DNA from: Larkinella arboricola
Lineage (GTDB): Bacteria; Bacteroidota; Bacteroidia; Cytophagales; Spirosomataceae
Direction of reading: 5' to 3'
DNA length: 64,000 nucleotides
Assembly (NCBI RefSeq): GCF_003259745.1
Contig: NZ_QLMC01000004.1
Location: 558,001-622,000 of the forward strand
In this document: piece by piece, positions 17,197 to 25,013 of the stretch
Position numbering within the stretch: position 1 is the stretch's first letter
Layout of the letters: every line of letters starts with the position of its first letter
Translations under genes and position numbers: made by a program
The notes under the pieces: generated by a model
Told to the model about the DNA's origin: nothing
Databases searched by the model: none
Seen by the model: only the letters and a program-made list of their open reading frames with translations

Positions 17197-17649
17197 ATGA
17201 AAAATTTGCTACTTCTACTTCTTTTGCCCTTCCTTTCCTGTCAGGACGAACCTACCTGTGAAAAAACAGACGACGAAGCCACGGGCATCATCATTGGCGT
17301 TTTGTCCAACCGCGTCGCGCTTGATCCGGCGGCTGGCGACCTGGGTAGGGAGGGAATCCGGATTTCGACCTCTGAAGACTACCAGCGGCTTTTTGCCAAT
17401 TGCTGCAACGGTCATCTGGGAGCGGTCAATTTCAACGAGAGTGATGTGCTGGGCCTATCGACCGTGAACCGTGGGTGCAGCAGCAGTTACCAGCGGAATG
17501 TCCGGCGCGACGACGCCAACAAACGGATTGTTTACACCGTTACCGAACTGTATTGCAAGCAATGCTCACCCACCGATGGGCAGGGGAATTTTGTTATTAT
17601 TCCCAAAGTGCCGGGCGGGTACACGGTGGAATATGTCAGGAAGCAGTGA
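17197..17649 (+). CDS. hypothetical lipoprotein
   Basis: This 150-residue protein has a short signal peptide ending in a lipobox (LLPFLSC, Cys15), so it is probably anchored to the outer or inner membrane facing the periplasm. The mature part is rich in cysteine (LFANCCNGHLG, NRGCSSSY, LYCKQCSPTDG), which suggests disulfides or a metal site. I do not recognise the family. It stands alone, converging with the next gene, with no clue to function. Confidence 0.6.
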   Translation: MKNLLLLLLLPFLSCQDEPTCEKTDDEATGIIIGVLSNRVALDPAAGDLGREGIRISTSEDYQRLFANCCNGHLGAVNFNESDVLGLSTVNRGCSSSYQRNVRRDDANKRIVYTVTELYCKQCSPTDGQGNFVIIPKVPGGYTVEYVRKQ

Positions 17650-17664
17650 TAAACGGGTAACGCC

Positions 17665-17985
17665 TTACTCCGCATTTTCAAACAACTCCACGTTCGTTAC
17701 CGCCCACTCGCCCGCAATCATGGGCATACCGCGCAGCACTCCGCGGTTGTTGGTGCAGATCAGGTATAGATCGCCGGACTGAAAAATGGCCACGATGGTT
17801 TCGCCGGAGGTTTCAGACGGTTTGCCCACGGTTTCGGTCAGGCTAAAGCCGTTGTCGTCAAACGTAATGGAATAAATGCGCTGGTCAGTGGTTTCGTACC
17901 GGTGTTTCAGCATGGATTTTCGCAGAATACCGTATACTTTTTCGGCTTCTTCCGGATTTTTGGTAGCGGGAACAAAGAATTTCAT
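17665..17985 (-). CDS. conserved hypothetical protein, 106 residues
   Basis: This small soluble protein starts MKFFVPATKNPEEAEKVYGILRKSM and has alternating strands (IYSITFDDNGFSLTETVG, TIVAIFQSGDLYLICTNNRGVLRG). It has no signal peptide or membrane segment. Its charged N-terminal helix with an NPEEAEKVY motif is familiar from uncharacterised Bacteroidota proteins, but I cannot name a function. It lies six bases after the acetyltransferase stop, so the two are probably cotranscribed. Confidence 0.6.
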   Translation of the reverse strand: MKFFVPATKNPEEAEKVYGILRKSMLKHRYETTDQRIYSITFDDNGFSLTETVGKPSETSGETIVAIFQSGDLYLICTNNRGVLRGMPMIAGEWAVTNVELFENAE

Positions 17986-17991
17986 CAGAAT

Positions 17992-18465
17992 TTAAATCGG
18001 TTTAACCCACATCAGCGTGTGGCGGTCCTGATCGACAAAGCCGAGCGACTCGTATAACTGTCTGGCGCGGGTGTTGTATTTTTCGGTTTGCAAAAGAATC
18101 GTCGATACGCCCAAGTGACCCGCCAACTGCTGAACCCCGAGCAGCACCCGCCGACCCAGTCCCGAGCCCCGGTGCGCTTCTTCCATAAACAGCTCGTCTA
18201 CCAGTGCGGTTTTACCCCCAAACTCGAACGCAAAGCCGTACGTCAGCGCCACGTAGCCCACCGCCTGCCCGTTCTGCCCAACCAGCCAGAGCGAACCCAG
18301 CGCCGGATTTTCCAGCACAGCCCGGATGAGGCTCTGCCGGAGCGACGCGTCGAACGGATAGTCAAAATGACGGCAAAACGTTTCCATCATGCGCAGTAAC
18401 GCATCGGCGTCGGCGGTGGTTTTAACCGGCCGGATCAGATCGGTAGCGGGCTGATTTGTCTCCAA
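17992..18465 (-). CDS. GNAT family N-acetyltransferase
   Basis: This 157-residue GNAT protein has the acetyl-CoA binding motif A in VDELFMEEAHRGSGLGRRVL (the RGSGLG P-loop, about residues 97-102) and the C-terminal NTRARQLYESLGF helix-strand typical of the fold. It transfers acetyl from acetyl-CoA to an unknown amine or protein N terminus. The only start that keeps the full fold is a TTG at 18465; no in-frame ATG precedes it. Confidence 0.8.
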   Translation of the reverse strand: METNQPATDLIRPVKTTADADALLRMMETFCRHFDYPFDASLRQSLIRAVLENPALGSLWLVGQNGQAVGYVALTYGFAFEFGGKTALVDELFMEEAHRGSGLGRRVLLGVQQLAGHLGVSTILLQTEKYNTRARQLYESLGFVDQDRHTLMWVKPI

Positions 18466-18520
18466 GGGAATCGATGAGTGCGTTAAAATACGGCAAAGTT
18501 TAAAAAACTCACTTTTTTTC

Positions 18521-18551
18521 TTGACTCTCCCCTTACGTCATAGCCTACATT
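18521..18551 (+). promoter_or_regulatory. MerR-type promoter with 19-base spacer
   Basis: TTGACT (18521-18526) and TACATT (18546-18551) are separated by 19 bases, the overlong spacing that MerR-family activators correct by twisting DNA. The downstream element also reads TAcaTTTa, close to the Bacteroidota -7 box. It lies 30 bases before the MerR gene, suggesting autoactivation. Confidence 0.5.
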
Positions 18552-18581
18552 TACAGCGTCAAGCTTAGTAAGGTAGTGATT

Positions 18582-19355
18582 ATGAGAACGTATTCCGTTA
18601 AAAAGCTGGCGAGTCTGGCGGGTGTGAGCGTGCGCACGTTACACCACTATGACCGCCTGGGATTGCTAAAACCCTCCGTTCGCACGGAAGCCCGGTACCG
18701 GCTGTACGGCGAAAAAGAGCTAATCCGGCTCCAGCAGATTCTCTTTTACAAGGAACTGGATTTTCCGCTTCTGGAAATCCGGCGGGTGCTGGAAGATCCC
18801 AGCTTTGACCTGGTAACCGCTCTTCAGAGTCACAAAACCGCGCTGCGCGAGCGTCGGGACCGACTCACCACCCTGCTGGGCACGATTGACAAAACCATTT
18901 CAAAACTAAAAGGAGAACAAACCATGTTAACGGACGAAGAATTGTATGCCGGTTTTCCGAAAGAGCAAGCGGAAGCCTACCGACAGGAAGCCGTTGCAAA
19001 ATACGGTGAAAAGGTCGTTGAAGAATCAGAAAACAAACTCCGCCACCTGACGAAAGCGGAATTTGAGCAATTGAAAGCCGAGGGGGAGGCTATTTACCGG
19101 ACGCTGGGCGGACTGATGCAGAAAGACCCCGCCGATCCGGTGGTGCAGCAGCAGATTGCCCGGCATTTTGCCCTGATTAAAGCCATGTGGGGGCCATCCG
19201 TCGGCAACGGCGATACGATGGGTGCATACCGGGGGTTGGCACAATTGTACGTCGATGACCAACGCTACACCAGCCAGAACGGCCAGCCCAATCCCGACTA
19301 CGCGCAATTCCTGAGTAAAGCCATGATTCACTTTGTGGATTCGCAAAAGGGGTAG
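18582..19355 (+). CDS. MerR family regulator with TipAS ligand-binding domain
   Basis: This 257-residue protein, counted from the ATG at 18582, has a MerR winged helix-turn-helix (YSVKKLASLAGVSVRTLHHYDRLGLLKPS...YRLYGEKEL) and a dimerisation coiled coil (residues about 75-115). A C-terminal TipAS domain follows (LYAGFPKEQAEAYRQEA...MWGPSVGNGDTMGAYRGLAQLYVDDQRY). TipAS domains bind thiopeptide and other drugs or small hydrophobic ligands, and the regulator then activates its promoter. A GTG at 18576 is a possible earlier start. No obvious efflux target lies next to it; the neighbour on the far side is a convergent esterase. Confidence 0.9.
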   Translation: MRTYSVKKLASLAGVSVRTLHHYDRLGLLKPSVRTEARYRLYGEKELIRLQQILFYKELDFPLLEIRRVLEDPSFDLVTALQSHKTALRERRDRLTTLLGTIDKTISKLKGEQTMLTDEELYAGFPKEQAEAYRQEAVAKYGEKVVEESENKLRHLTKAEFEQLKAEGEAIYRTLGGLMQKDPADPVVQQQIARHFALIKAMWGPSVGNGDTMGAYRGLAQLYVDDQRYTSQNGQPNPDYAQFLSKAMIHFVDSQKG

Positions 19356-19364
19356 GGAGAACCG

Positions 19365-19399
19365 GGCAGCGGGGACGGCATCAGCCCGAACCCGCTGCC
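19365..19399. terminator. hairpin between convergent genes
   Basis: GGCAGCGGG (19365-19373) and CCCGCTGCC (19391-19399) form a perfect 9-base GC-rich stem between the convergent MerR and esterase genes. The flanking T-run is weak, so termination is likely but not certain. Confidence 0.45.
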
Positions 19400-19406
19400 T
19401 GCTTTG

Positions 19407-20228
19407 CTACGGCTTATCAAAAAACTGCCGCATGAACTGCAACTGGTAGGGCAGGGCGTTGTTCCAGTAGGGCCAGTTGTGGGCACCGGGACGCGTAATG
19501 TAATCGTGGGCAACGTTCATGTCCAGCATTTTCTGGTGCAGGTTGTTGTTGACCCGGAAGAAGAAATCTTCCGTTCCGCAATCGATAATCAGGGCCAGCG
19601 AACCCGGCGTAAGCAGGTGGAGCATATTAATGACGGTATTCTGCTCCCAGCGGTCGGGATACTGTGCGTACGGACCAAGCTTTTTCGCCATGTCCCAGTT
19701 GTTGGGAAAAGGCCGGATATCGACGCCCCCGCTCATGCTTCCGGCGGCCCCAAACACGTCCTGGTGTTTGAAGGCGAGGTACAACGCTCCGTGTCCGCCC
19801 ATGCTGAGGCCCGTAATGGCCCGGCCTTTACGGTTTTTGATGGTCTTGTAATGGCTGTCCACCCAGTTCACCAGCTCCGTCGCCACGTAGGTTTCGTACC
19901 TGGAGGTCGGGTCGGCGGGGCTGTCGAAATACCAGCTTGAGTAATTGCCGTCCGGGCACACAATGATGGTCTGAAACGTATCGGCGGCTTTGTGGACGGC
20001 GGGTGCTTTCTTGACCCAATCCGCATAATTGCCGCTGTAGCCGTGCAGCAGGTACACCACCGGAAATTCCTGCCCGTTTGTATACGAATCCGGCGTCAGC
20101 ACCACGGCTTTGATAGTTTTCTTCATGGACGGGCTGTAAGTCTGAACGGTATCAATTTTGGCCGCCCAGACCAATTGACAGGCAAAAACGAGAAAGGTTA
20201 GGAGGCAGACAATGCGGTTTGCTGGCAT
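19407..20228 (-). CDS. secreted esterase (Esterase D/feruloyl esterase-like alpha/beta hydrolase)
   Basis: This 273-residue protein has a signal peptide (MPANRIVCLLTFLVFACQLVWA) and an alpha/beta hydrolase fold of the putative esterase family (Pfam Esterase). PVVYLLHGYSGNYADW carries the oxyanion region, GLSMGGHGA holds the nucleophile serine, DCGTEDFFF the acid, and RPGAHNWPYW the histidine. It is expected to hydrolyse acyl esters in the periplasm; relatives act on feruloyl, acetyl or tributyrin substrates. The substrate is not evident from neighbours. Confidence 0.85.
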   Translation of the reverse strand: MPANRIVCLLTFLVFACQLVWAAKIDTVQTYSPSMKKTIKAVVLTPDSYTNGQEFPVVYLLHGYSGNYADWVKKAPAVHKAADTFQTIIVCPDGNYSSWYFDSPADPTSRYETYVATELVNWVDSHYKTIKNRKGRAITGLSMGGHGALYLAFKHQDVFGAAGSMSGGVDIRPFPNNWDMAKKLGPYAQYPDRWEQNTVINMLHLLTPGSLALIIDCGTEDFFFRVNNNLHQKMLDMNVAHDYITRPGAHNWPYWNNALPYQLQFMRQFFDKP

Positions 20229-20348
20229 AAGGTTATTTCAGAAAAGAAATGCGGTTTGGGGTATAATGTGTCTGGAACAGGGTGCAAAATAAAACCATTT
20301 CCAAACTTTTTGTATCTTCAGGGTCGCATTCCTCTTCAAAACAAACGC

Positions 20349-22355
20349 ATGAAATCGATTTTCTTTCTTGGCCTGCTGACCACCAGCACCGTTCTGGCGC
20401 AACTCCCGGCCAAGCGCCCCATGCAGCCGTCCGACATTCTGAGACTGCAAAACATCGCGGACCCGCAGGTGTCGCCGGATGGTGCCTGGGTGGCCTATAC
20501 ACTCTCGTCGGTAGACAAGGAAAAAGACAAACGGAATACCGATCTCTGGATGATTAGCTGGGACGGTAAGGAGTCGGTCCAACTGACCAGTGGCCCCGAG
20601 AGCGAGTCGTCGCCCCGCTGGAGTCCGGACGGACGGTATCTGTCGTTCGTAGCCACCCGTAATGGCGACAAAGACAGCCAGTTGTGGCTCCTCGACCGGC
20701 GCGGGGGCGAAGGCAAAAAGATCACCGAACTCAAAGGCGAACTGGAAGAATATGAATGGGCGCCCAACGGCAAAACCCTGGCGCTCGTGATTCGGGATAA
20801 GGATTATTCGGATTCGGCCAAAACCAAAGTCCGGACGCCCTACGTCATCGACCGGTATCATTTCAAAGAAGACCGGAAAGGCTATCTCGACCGCCGGGCC
20901 GCTCACCTGTACCTGTTCAATGTTGAAACCCGCAAACTGGATACGCTGACCACCGGCACGTTCGACGAAACCTCGCCGGTCTGGTCGCCCGACAGCAAGC
21001 AGATTGCGTTTGTCAGCAACCGGACGGCGGACCCCGACAAAAACGAAAACACCGATCTGTTCGTGATCGACGCCCGGCCGAAAGCCACGGCAAAACAACT
21101 GACCAACTGGGCCGGTTACGACCGCAGCCCGGTCTGGAGCCCCGACGGTTCGCAGATTGCCTACCTTCGTTCGACGGCTTCGAGCCCTTTTATTATGTAC
21201 GACCAGCCTATTCTGACGGTTATTCCGGCTACGGGTGGTGAACCTAAATTGCTGTCGGTTACCCTGGATCGGCCCGTGCGTAACCCGCGCTGGGCACCCG
21301 ACGGAAAAACGATTGCGGTGCTGGTGGACGACGACCGCCGGACGTATGTAGGTGCGTATGATTTGATCAGTGGTAAACTGGACAAACTGGCCGGGGGTGA
21401 TTGCGCGTACGCCGGTCTGGAATCAAATCCGAAAGGCGGCTGGGCTACGCTCATGAGTAAACCGCAACTGCCGGCCGAGATCTACGTGGTCGAGAACGGC
21501 AATGCGCGTCGGCTGACGACTATTCAGGATGCTTTTGTGGCTCCCTTGCTGCTGGCGAATGTGGAAGGATTTACCTCACGCAGCAAAGACGGCACCCAGG
21601 TATCGAATATGCTGTTCCGGCCCGCTCATGTTCCGGCGGGGCAGAAGCTGCCCACCATTCTGTTCATTCATGGCGGACCGGTGGGGCAGGATAATTTCGG
21701 TTTTGACCTGTCGCGGCAACTGCTGGCGGGGGGCGGTTACGTCGTAGCGGGTGTCAATTATCGCGGCAGCAGCGGGCGCGGGCTAGCGTTCTGCAAAACG
21801 ATTTACAGCGATTGGGGCAATAAGGAAGTGGTTGATATTCTGGGCGCGACGGATTATCTGGTCGCCAACGGTATTGCGGACCCGGCTAAACTCGGTATCG
21901 GTGGCTGGAGTTATGGCGGTATTCTGACCAACTACACCATCACAACCGATCAACGGTTTAAGGCAGCCGCCAGCGGGGCCGGAAGCTCATTGCAGATCAC
22001 GATGTACGGTTCGGATCAGTACGTTAACCAGTACGAAAATGAACTGGGACTTCCCTGGAAAAATACCGAGAAGTGGCTGAAGGTTTCGTACCCGTTTCTG
22101 AAAGCCGACCGCATCAAAACCCCGACGCTTTTCATGGGTGGGGAAAAGGACTTCAATGTGCCCATTGCCGGGAGCGAGCAGATGTACCAGGCGCTGAAGT
22201 CGCTGGGCGTGCCAACGCAGCTTATCATTTATCCGAATCAGTTCCACGGTCTTTCGGTGCCGACCTACCAGGTTGATCGCTTTGACCGGTATTTAAAGTG
22301 GTTTGATCATTATCTAAAATCGTCAGTAGCGGTTTTAGAGGCTACAAAACCGTAG
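20349..22355 (+). CDS. S9 family prolyl oligopeptidase-like peptidase
   Basis: This is a 668-residue secreted peptidase (signal peptide MKSIFFLGLLTTSTVLAQ, start at 20349; the frame opens earlier at 20256). Residues about 40-390 form a WD40/TolB-like beta-propeller (repeats of SPRWSPDGRYLSFV, SPVWSPDSKQIAFVS, SPVWSPDGSQIAYL). The C-terminal alpha/beta hydrolase has the serine in GIGGWSYGG, the aspartate in GGEKDFNVP and the histidine in YPNQFHGL. It belongs to the acylaminoacyl/dipeptidyl peptidase branch of S9, which trims peptides in the periplasm. Confidence 0.92.
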   Translation: MKSIFFLGLLTTSTVLAQLPAKRPMQPSDILRLQNIADPQVSPDGAWVAYTLSSVDKEKDKRNTDLWMISWDGKESVQLTSGPESESSPRWSPDGRYLSFVATRNGDKDSQLWLLDRRGGEGKKITELKGELEEYEWAPNGKTLALVIRDKDYSDSAKTKVRTPYVIDRYHFKEDRKGYLDRRAAHLYLFNVETRKLDTLTTGTFDETSPVWSPDSKQIAFVSNRTADPDKNENTDLFVIDARPKATAKQLTNWAGYDRSPVWSPDGSQIAYLRSTASSPFIMYDQPILTVIPATGGEPKLLSVTLDRPVRNPRWAPDGKTIAVLVDDDRRTYVGAYDLISGKLDKLAGGDCAYAGLESNPKGGWATLMSKPQLPAEIYVVENGNARRLTTIQDAFVAPLLLANVEGFTSRSKDGTQVSNMLFRPAHVPAGQKLPTILFIHGGPVGQDNFGFDLSRQLLAGGGYVVAGVNYRGSSGRGLAFCKTIYSDWGNKEVVDILGATDYLVANGIADPAKLGIGGWSYGGILTNYTITTDQRFKAAASGAGSSLQITMYGSDQYVNQYENELGLPWKNTEKWLKVSYPFLKADRIKTPTLFMGGEKDFNVPIAGSEQMYQALKSLGVPTQLIIYPNQFHGLSVPTYQVDRFDRYLKWFDHYLKSSVAVLEATKP

Positions 22356-22501
22356 GGCTTGTCAGACAACCGATTGACATTTAAAAAGATAGGGTTGTAA
22401 CTGTTTGGTTCCATAAGCTAGAAAATAGTATTTCATATGAAATAATTTCGTGTAATTACATTCGAATTGGAAAGCAGGTGCGTATCCTGCCCGCTAAGCG
22501 A

Positions 22502-22897
22502 ATGAAGAACAGACGTATTTGGGGAATATTTCTGCGAAAACCGACAGTCGGCGAATGGCTTATCTTTGCCATGAGCTTAACGCTGATCTTCTTTGCGGCC
22601 ATGCCCAGGAGGCCCCTGATGGTGTACCAGGTATCGGGGGCCATATTATGCGTGTGTTTTTTTGGGCTTTTTGTGCGGGAGGGGCAGAGCGAAACACCCC
22701 GGTATTTTTATAAATGGCTCTGGGCGTTGTTTGGCATTGTTAAAGTAAACGCCAAGATCGTTGGCGAAATTTTTACGGCCCAAACCTGGCAACTCTTCGA
22801 CGTGGTTCTCATTGTGGTTCTGCTCCGCTCCATCCATACGTACAACCGGGAAAACAACCGGCAGCCCCTGTTTTTTCGCCGACCGACCAATCAGTAA
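22502..22897 (+). CDS. hypothetical small membrane protein
   Basis: This 131-residue protein, counted from the ATG at 22502 (MKNRRIWGIF), has two or three hydrophobic helices (about residues 18-35, 43-58 and 95-110) and a basic C-terminus (NRENNRQPLFFRRP). I do not recognise it. Its last seven bases overlap the end of the convergent rarA gene. Confidence 0.5.
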   Translation: MKNRRIWGIFLRKPTVGEWLIFAMSLTLIFFAAMPRRPLMVYQVSGAILCVCFFGLFVREGQSETPRYFYKWLWALFGIVKVNAKIVGEIFTAQTWQLFDVVLIVVLLRSIHTYNRENNRQPLFFRRPTNQ

Positions 22898-24162
22898 CCG
22901 TACCAGTCGCCCCACCACCGCTGCAATTGTTTGCGGATTTCGTTTTCGCGGGCATTCTGGCCGGGTTCGTATAATTTCGTGCCTTTCAGTGCGTCGGGCA
23001 AAAAGTCCTGGGGGGTAAAATTGCCTTCGTAATCGTGGGCGTACTGGTAATTCTGACCGTAACCAATCTGCTTCATCAGTTTGGTTGGCGCGTTGCGTAG
23101 GTGCAGCGGTACGGGTTGATCGGCGGTTCGTTCGGCCAGGGCCATGGCTTCATTGATAGCCACGTAACTCGCGTTACTTTTGGGCGAAGTCGCCAGATAA
23201 ACCGCCACTTGTGACAGCACGATCCGGCATTCGGGAAAACCGATGGCTTTGACGGCCTGCATGGCGTTGGTAGCCATGATAATGGCCGTGGGGTTGGCGT
23301 TGCCGATGTCTTCCGACGCCAGAATCAGCATCCGGCGGGCAATGAATACGGGGTCCTCACCGGCTACGAGCATCCGGGCCATCCAGTAGAGGGCTGCGTT
23401 GGGGTCGCTGCCACGCAGGGATTTGATAAAGGCCGAAATGATGTCGTAATGCTGTTCGCCGGATTTGTCGTAGCGGGCAATCTGCTGTTGGGCCACGCTT
23501 GTCACCAGTTCGTCGTCGAGGGTCATTTCCTGGTTATCCGGGCGGGACATGACCACCATTTCCAGCAGATTCAGGAGTTTACGCCCGTCACCTCCCGAAA
23601 GCCGCATGAGCGCATCGTACGACTGGATGGTAATCTTTTTCTCTTTGAGGTAACTGTCTTTCTGAAGCGCATTGTCCACCAGTTGCTTCAGTTCATCGAC
23701 CCCGAGTGATTCCAGAACGTATACCTGACAACGTGACAAAAGGGCCGAATTGACTTCGAACGATGGGTTTTCGGTGGTGGCGCCAATGAGCGTAATGGTT
23801 CCTTTCTCAACGGCTCCCAGCAAGGCGTCCTGCTGGTTTTTATTGAAGCGGTGAATTTCGTCGATGAAAACGATGGGCGGAAACAAACCCGAGGGGCGGC
23901 TCAATACGTCGCGCACTTCCTTAACACCGGAGCTGATGGCGCTCAGGCTATAAAACGGCCGTTTGGTTGCTTCCGCAATCAGTTGGGCCAGCGTAGTTTT
24001 GCCCACGCCCGGCGGCCCCCATAAAATCATCGACGGTATGCGGTTCGATTCGACTGCCCGGCGCAGGGCGCTTCCGGGACCAATCAGCTTTTTCTGGCCA
24101 ATAACATCGTCGAGGGTGCGCGGACGCATCCGTTCGGGTAGGGGCGTGGTAATGGGGTTCAT
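22891..24162 (-). CDS. rarA: replication-associated recombination protein A
   Basis: This 423-residue AAA+ ATPase of the RarA/MgsA/WRNIP1 family has Walker A GPPGVGKTT at 49-57, Walker B FIDEIHRFNK near 98-107, sensor 1 in LIGATTENPSF, and the family's C-terminal tetramerisation domain (GSDPNAALYWMARMLVAGEDP). RarA acts at stalled replication forks in the cytoplasm. A long imperfect hairpin lies just upstream of its start, between it and the sigma-factor gene. Confidence 0.95.
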   Translation of the reverse strand: MNPITTPLPERMRPRTLDDVIGQKKLIGPGSALRRAVESNRIPSMILWGPPGVGKTTLAQLIAEATKRPFYSLSAISSGVKEVRDVLSRPSGLFPPIVFIDEIHRFNKNQQDALLGAVEKGTITLIGATTENPSFEVNSALLSRCQVYVLESLGVDELKQLVDNALQKDSYLKEKKITIQSYDALMRLSGGDGRKLLNLLEMVVMSRPDNQEMTLDDELVTSVAQQQIARYDKSGEQHYDIISAFIKSLRGSDPNAALYWMARMLVAGEDPVFIARRMLILASEDIGNANPTAIIMATNAMQAVKAIGFPECRIVLSQVAVYLATSPKSNASYVAINEAMALAERTADQPVPLHLRNAPTKLMKQIGYGQNYQYAHDYEGNFTPQDFLPDALKGTKLYEPGQNARENEIRKQLQRWWGDWYGY

Positions 24163-24171
24163 GCAGAATTT

Positions 24172-24237
24172 GCCGTTTGAAGGTTACCAAATCAGGCTGC
24201 AAAGGTAGACAACCTGACTGGGTAAACTTCAAACGGC
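24172..24237. repeat. long imperfect inverted repeat upstream of rarA
   Basis: Arms 24172-24198 and 24211-24237 match in inverted orientation at 23 of 27 positions, with the outer 11 (GCCGTTTGAAG) perfect. They form a stem nine bases ahead of the rarA start on the minus strand. It could terminate the sigma-factor transcript or control rarA translation. No T-run follows, and I see no second copy in the window. Confidence 0.6.
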
Positions 24238-24263
24238 CTGCAATAGTTAAAGCCACCGAGGGA

Positions 24264-24854
24264 TTACAACACCACTTTTTCCGGCGAAATAGATTTTTTG
24301 AGATTGGTCAGTGCGCCAAAAATCAGGTTGTAAACCGACTGGATATTGATCTTCATCAGCGACGAAATCTCTTCGTTGCTCAGATTCTGATAATACCGCA
24401 GATACACGGCTTCGCGCTGACGGCGGGGGAGTTTTTCAATGGCCTTGGCTACGCAGGAGTTGACGTGATCGTCTTCCTCAAACGAAATCAGGGTCGATTC
24501 GTAGGAAGGAGCGCAGCCCGGGAGCCACTCACGGTCGTTTTCAACATCGTCCTGACTGCTGAACTTCAATTCGGCGTTCAGATGGCGAACCAGCTTGCGC
24601 TTGATGGAAGCCATCAGATAAAACCGGACGGAAGTGGTCTGGCCAATGGTTTGCCGGTGTTTCCACAATTCGACAAACAGGTCGTGAATACAATCCTTGA
24701 TTAAGGCACGATCGGCAGTAAAGTGAGCGCAGTAGTGGTAAAGCACCTGCACATATTCCTTGTAAAGCCGTGCGAAGGCTACTTCATCGCCACTCCGGAA
24801 CTGGTCCCAGAGTTGCTCTTCGTCTATACCGGACGGGGTGCGGTAACGAGGCAT
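24264..24854 (-). CDS. ECF-type RNA polymerase sigma factor
   Basis: This 196-residue sigma-70 family protein has region 2 (FARLYKEYVQVLYHYC...IKDCIHDLFVELWKHR) and region 4 with a helix-turn-helix (IEKLPRRQREAVYLRYYQNLSNEEISSLMKINIQSVYNLI). It lacks regions 1 and 3, as ECF factors do. No FecR-type anti-sigma gene is adjacent, so it is an orphan of the kind common in Bacteroidota. Its regulon cannot be inferred from here. Confidence 0.9.
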   Translation of the reverse strand: MPRYRTPSGIDEEQLWDQFRSGDEVAFARLYKEYVQVLYHYCAHFTADRALIKDCIHDLFVELWKHRQTIGQTTSVRFYLMASIKRKLVRHLNAELKFSSQDDVENDREWLPGCAPSYESTLISFEEDDHVNSCVAKAIEKLPRRQREAVYLRYYQNLSNEEISSLMKINIQSVYNLIFGALTNLKKSISPEKVVL

Positions 24855-24910
24855 AATGATGGTTTAGGATGGGGTCTATACTAGGCACTCATAGTAAGGA
24901 ATGTAAACTT

Positions 24911-24929
24911 ATTAACAAATGTTGTTAAT
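24911..24929. promoter_or_regulatory. dyad upstream of the sigma factor gene
   Basis: ATTAACAAATGTTGTTAAT is a perfect 8-base inverted repeat around ATG, lying 57 bases before the sigma-factor start in a very AT-rich gap. It could be an operator or part of the promoter. Confidence 0.3.
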
Positions 24930-25013
24930 AAAAAAGGTTAATGCATTTTTTTACAAAAACTTGGTTTAATAGGATTATTTTTATTTTAGTATGCGTGCAT
25001 ACGGAATCCGTCC

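Noticed and set aside
24989-25002. GTATGCGTGCATAC palindrome after adenine deaminase, as a terminator
   Set aside because: The stem is only six bases with almost no loop and no T-run follows on the minus strand.
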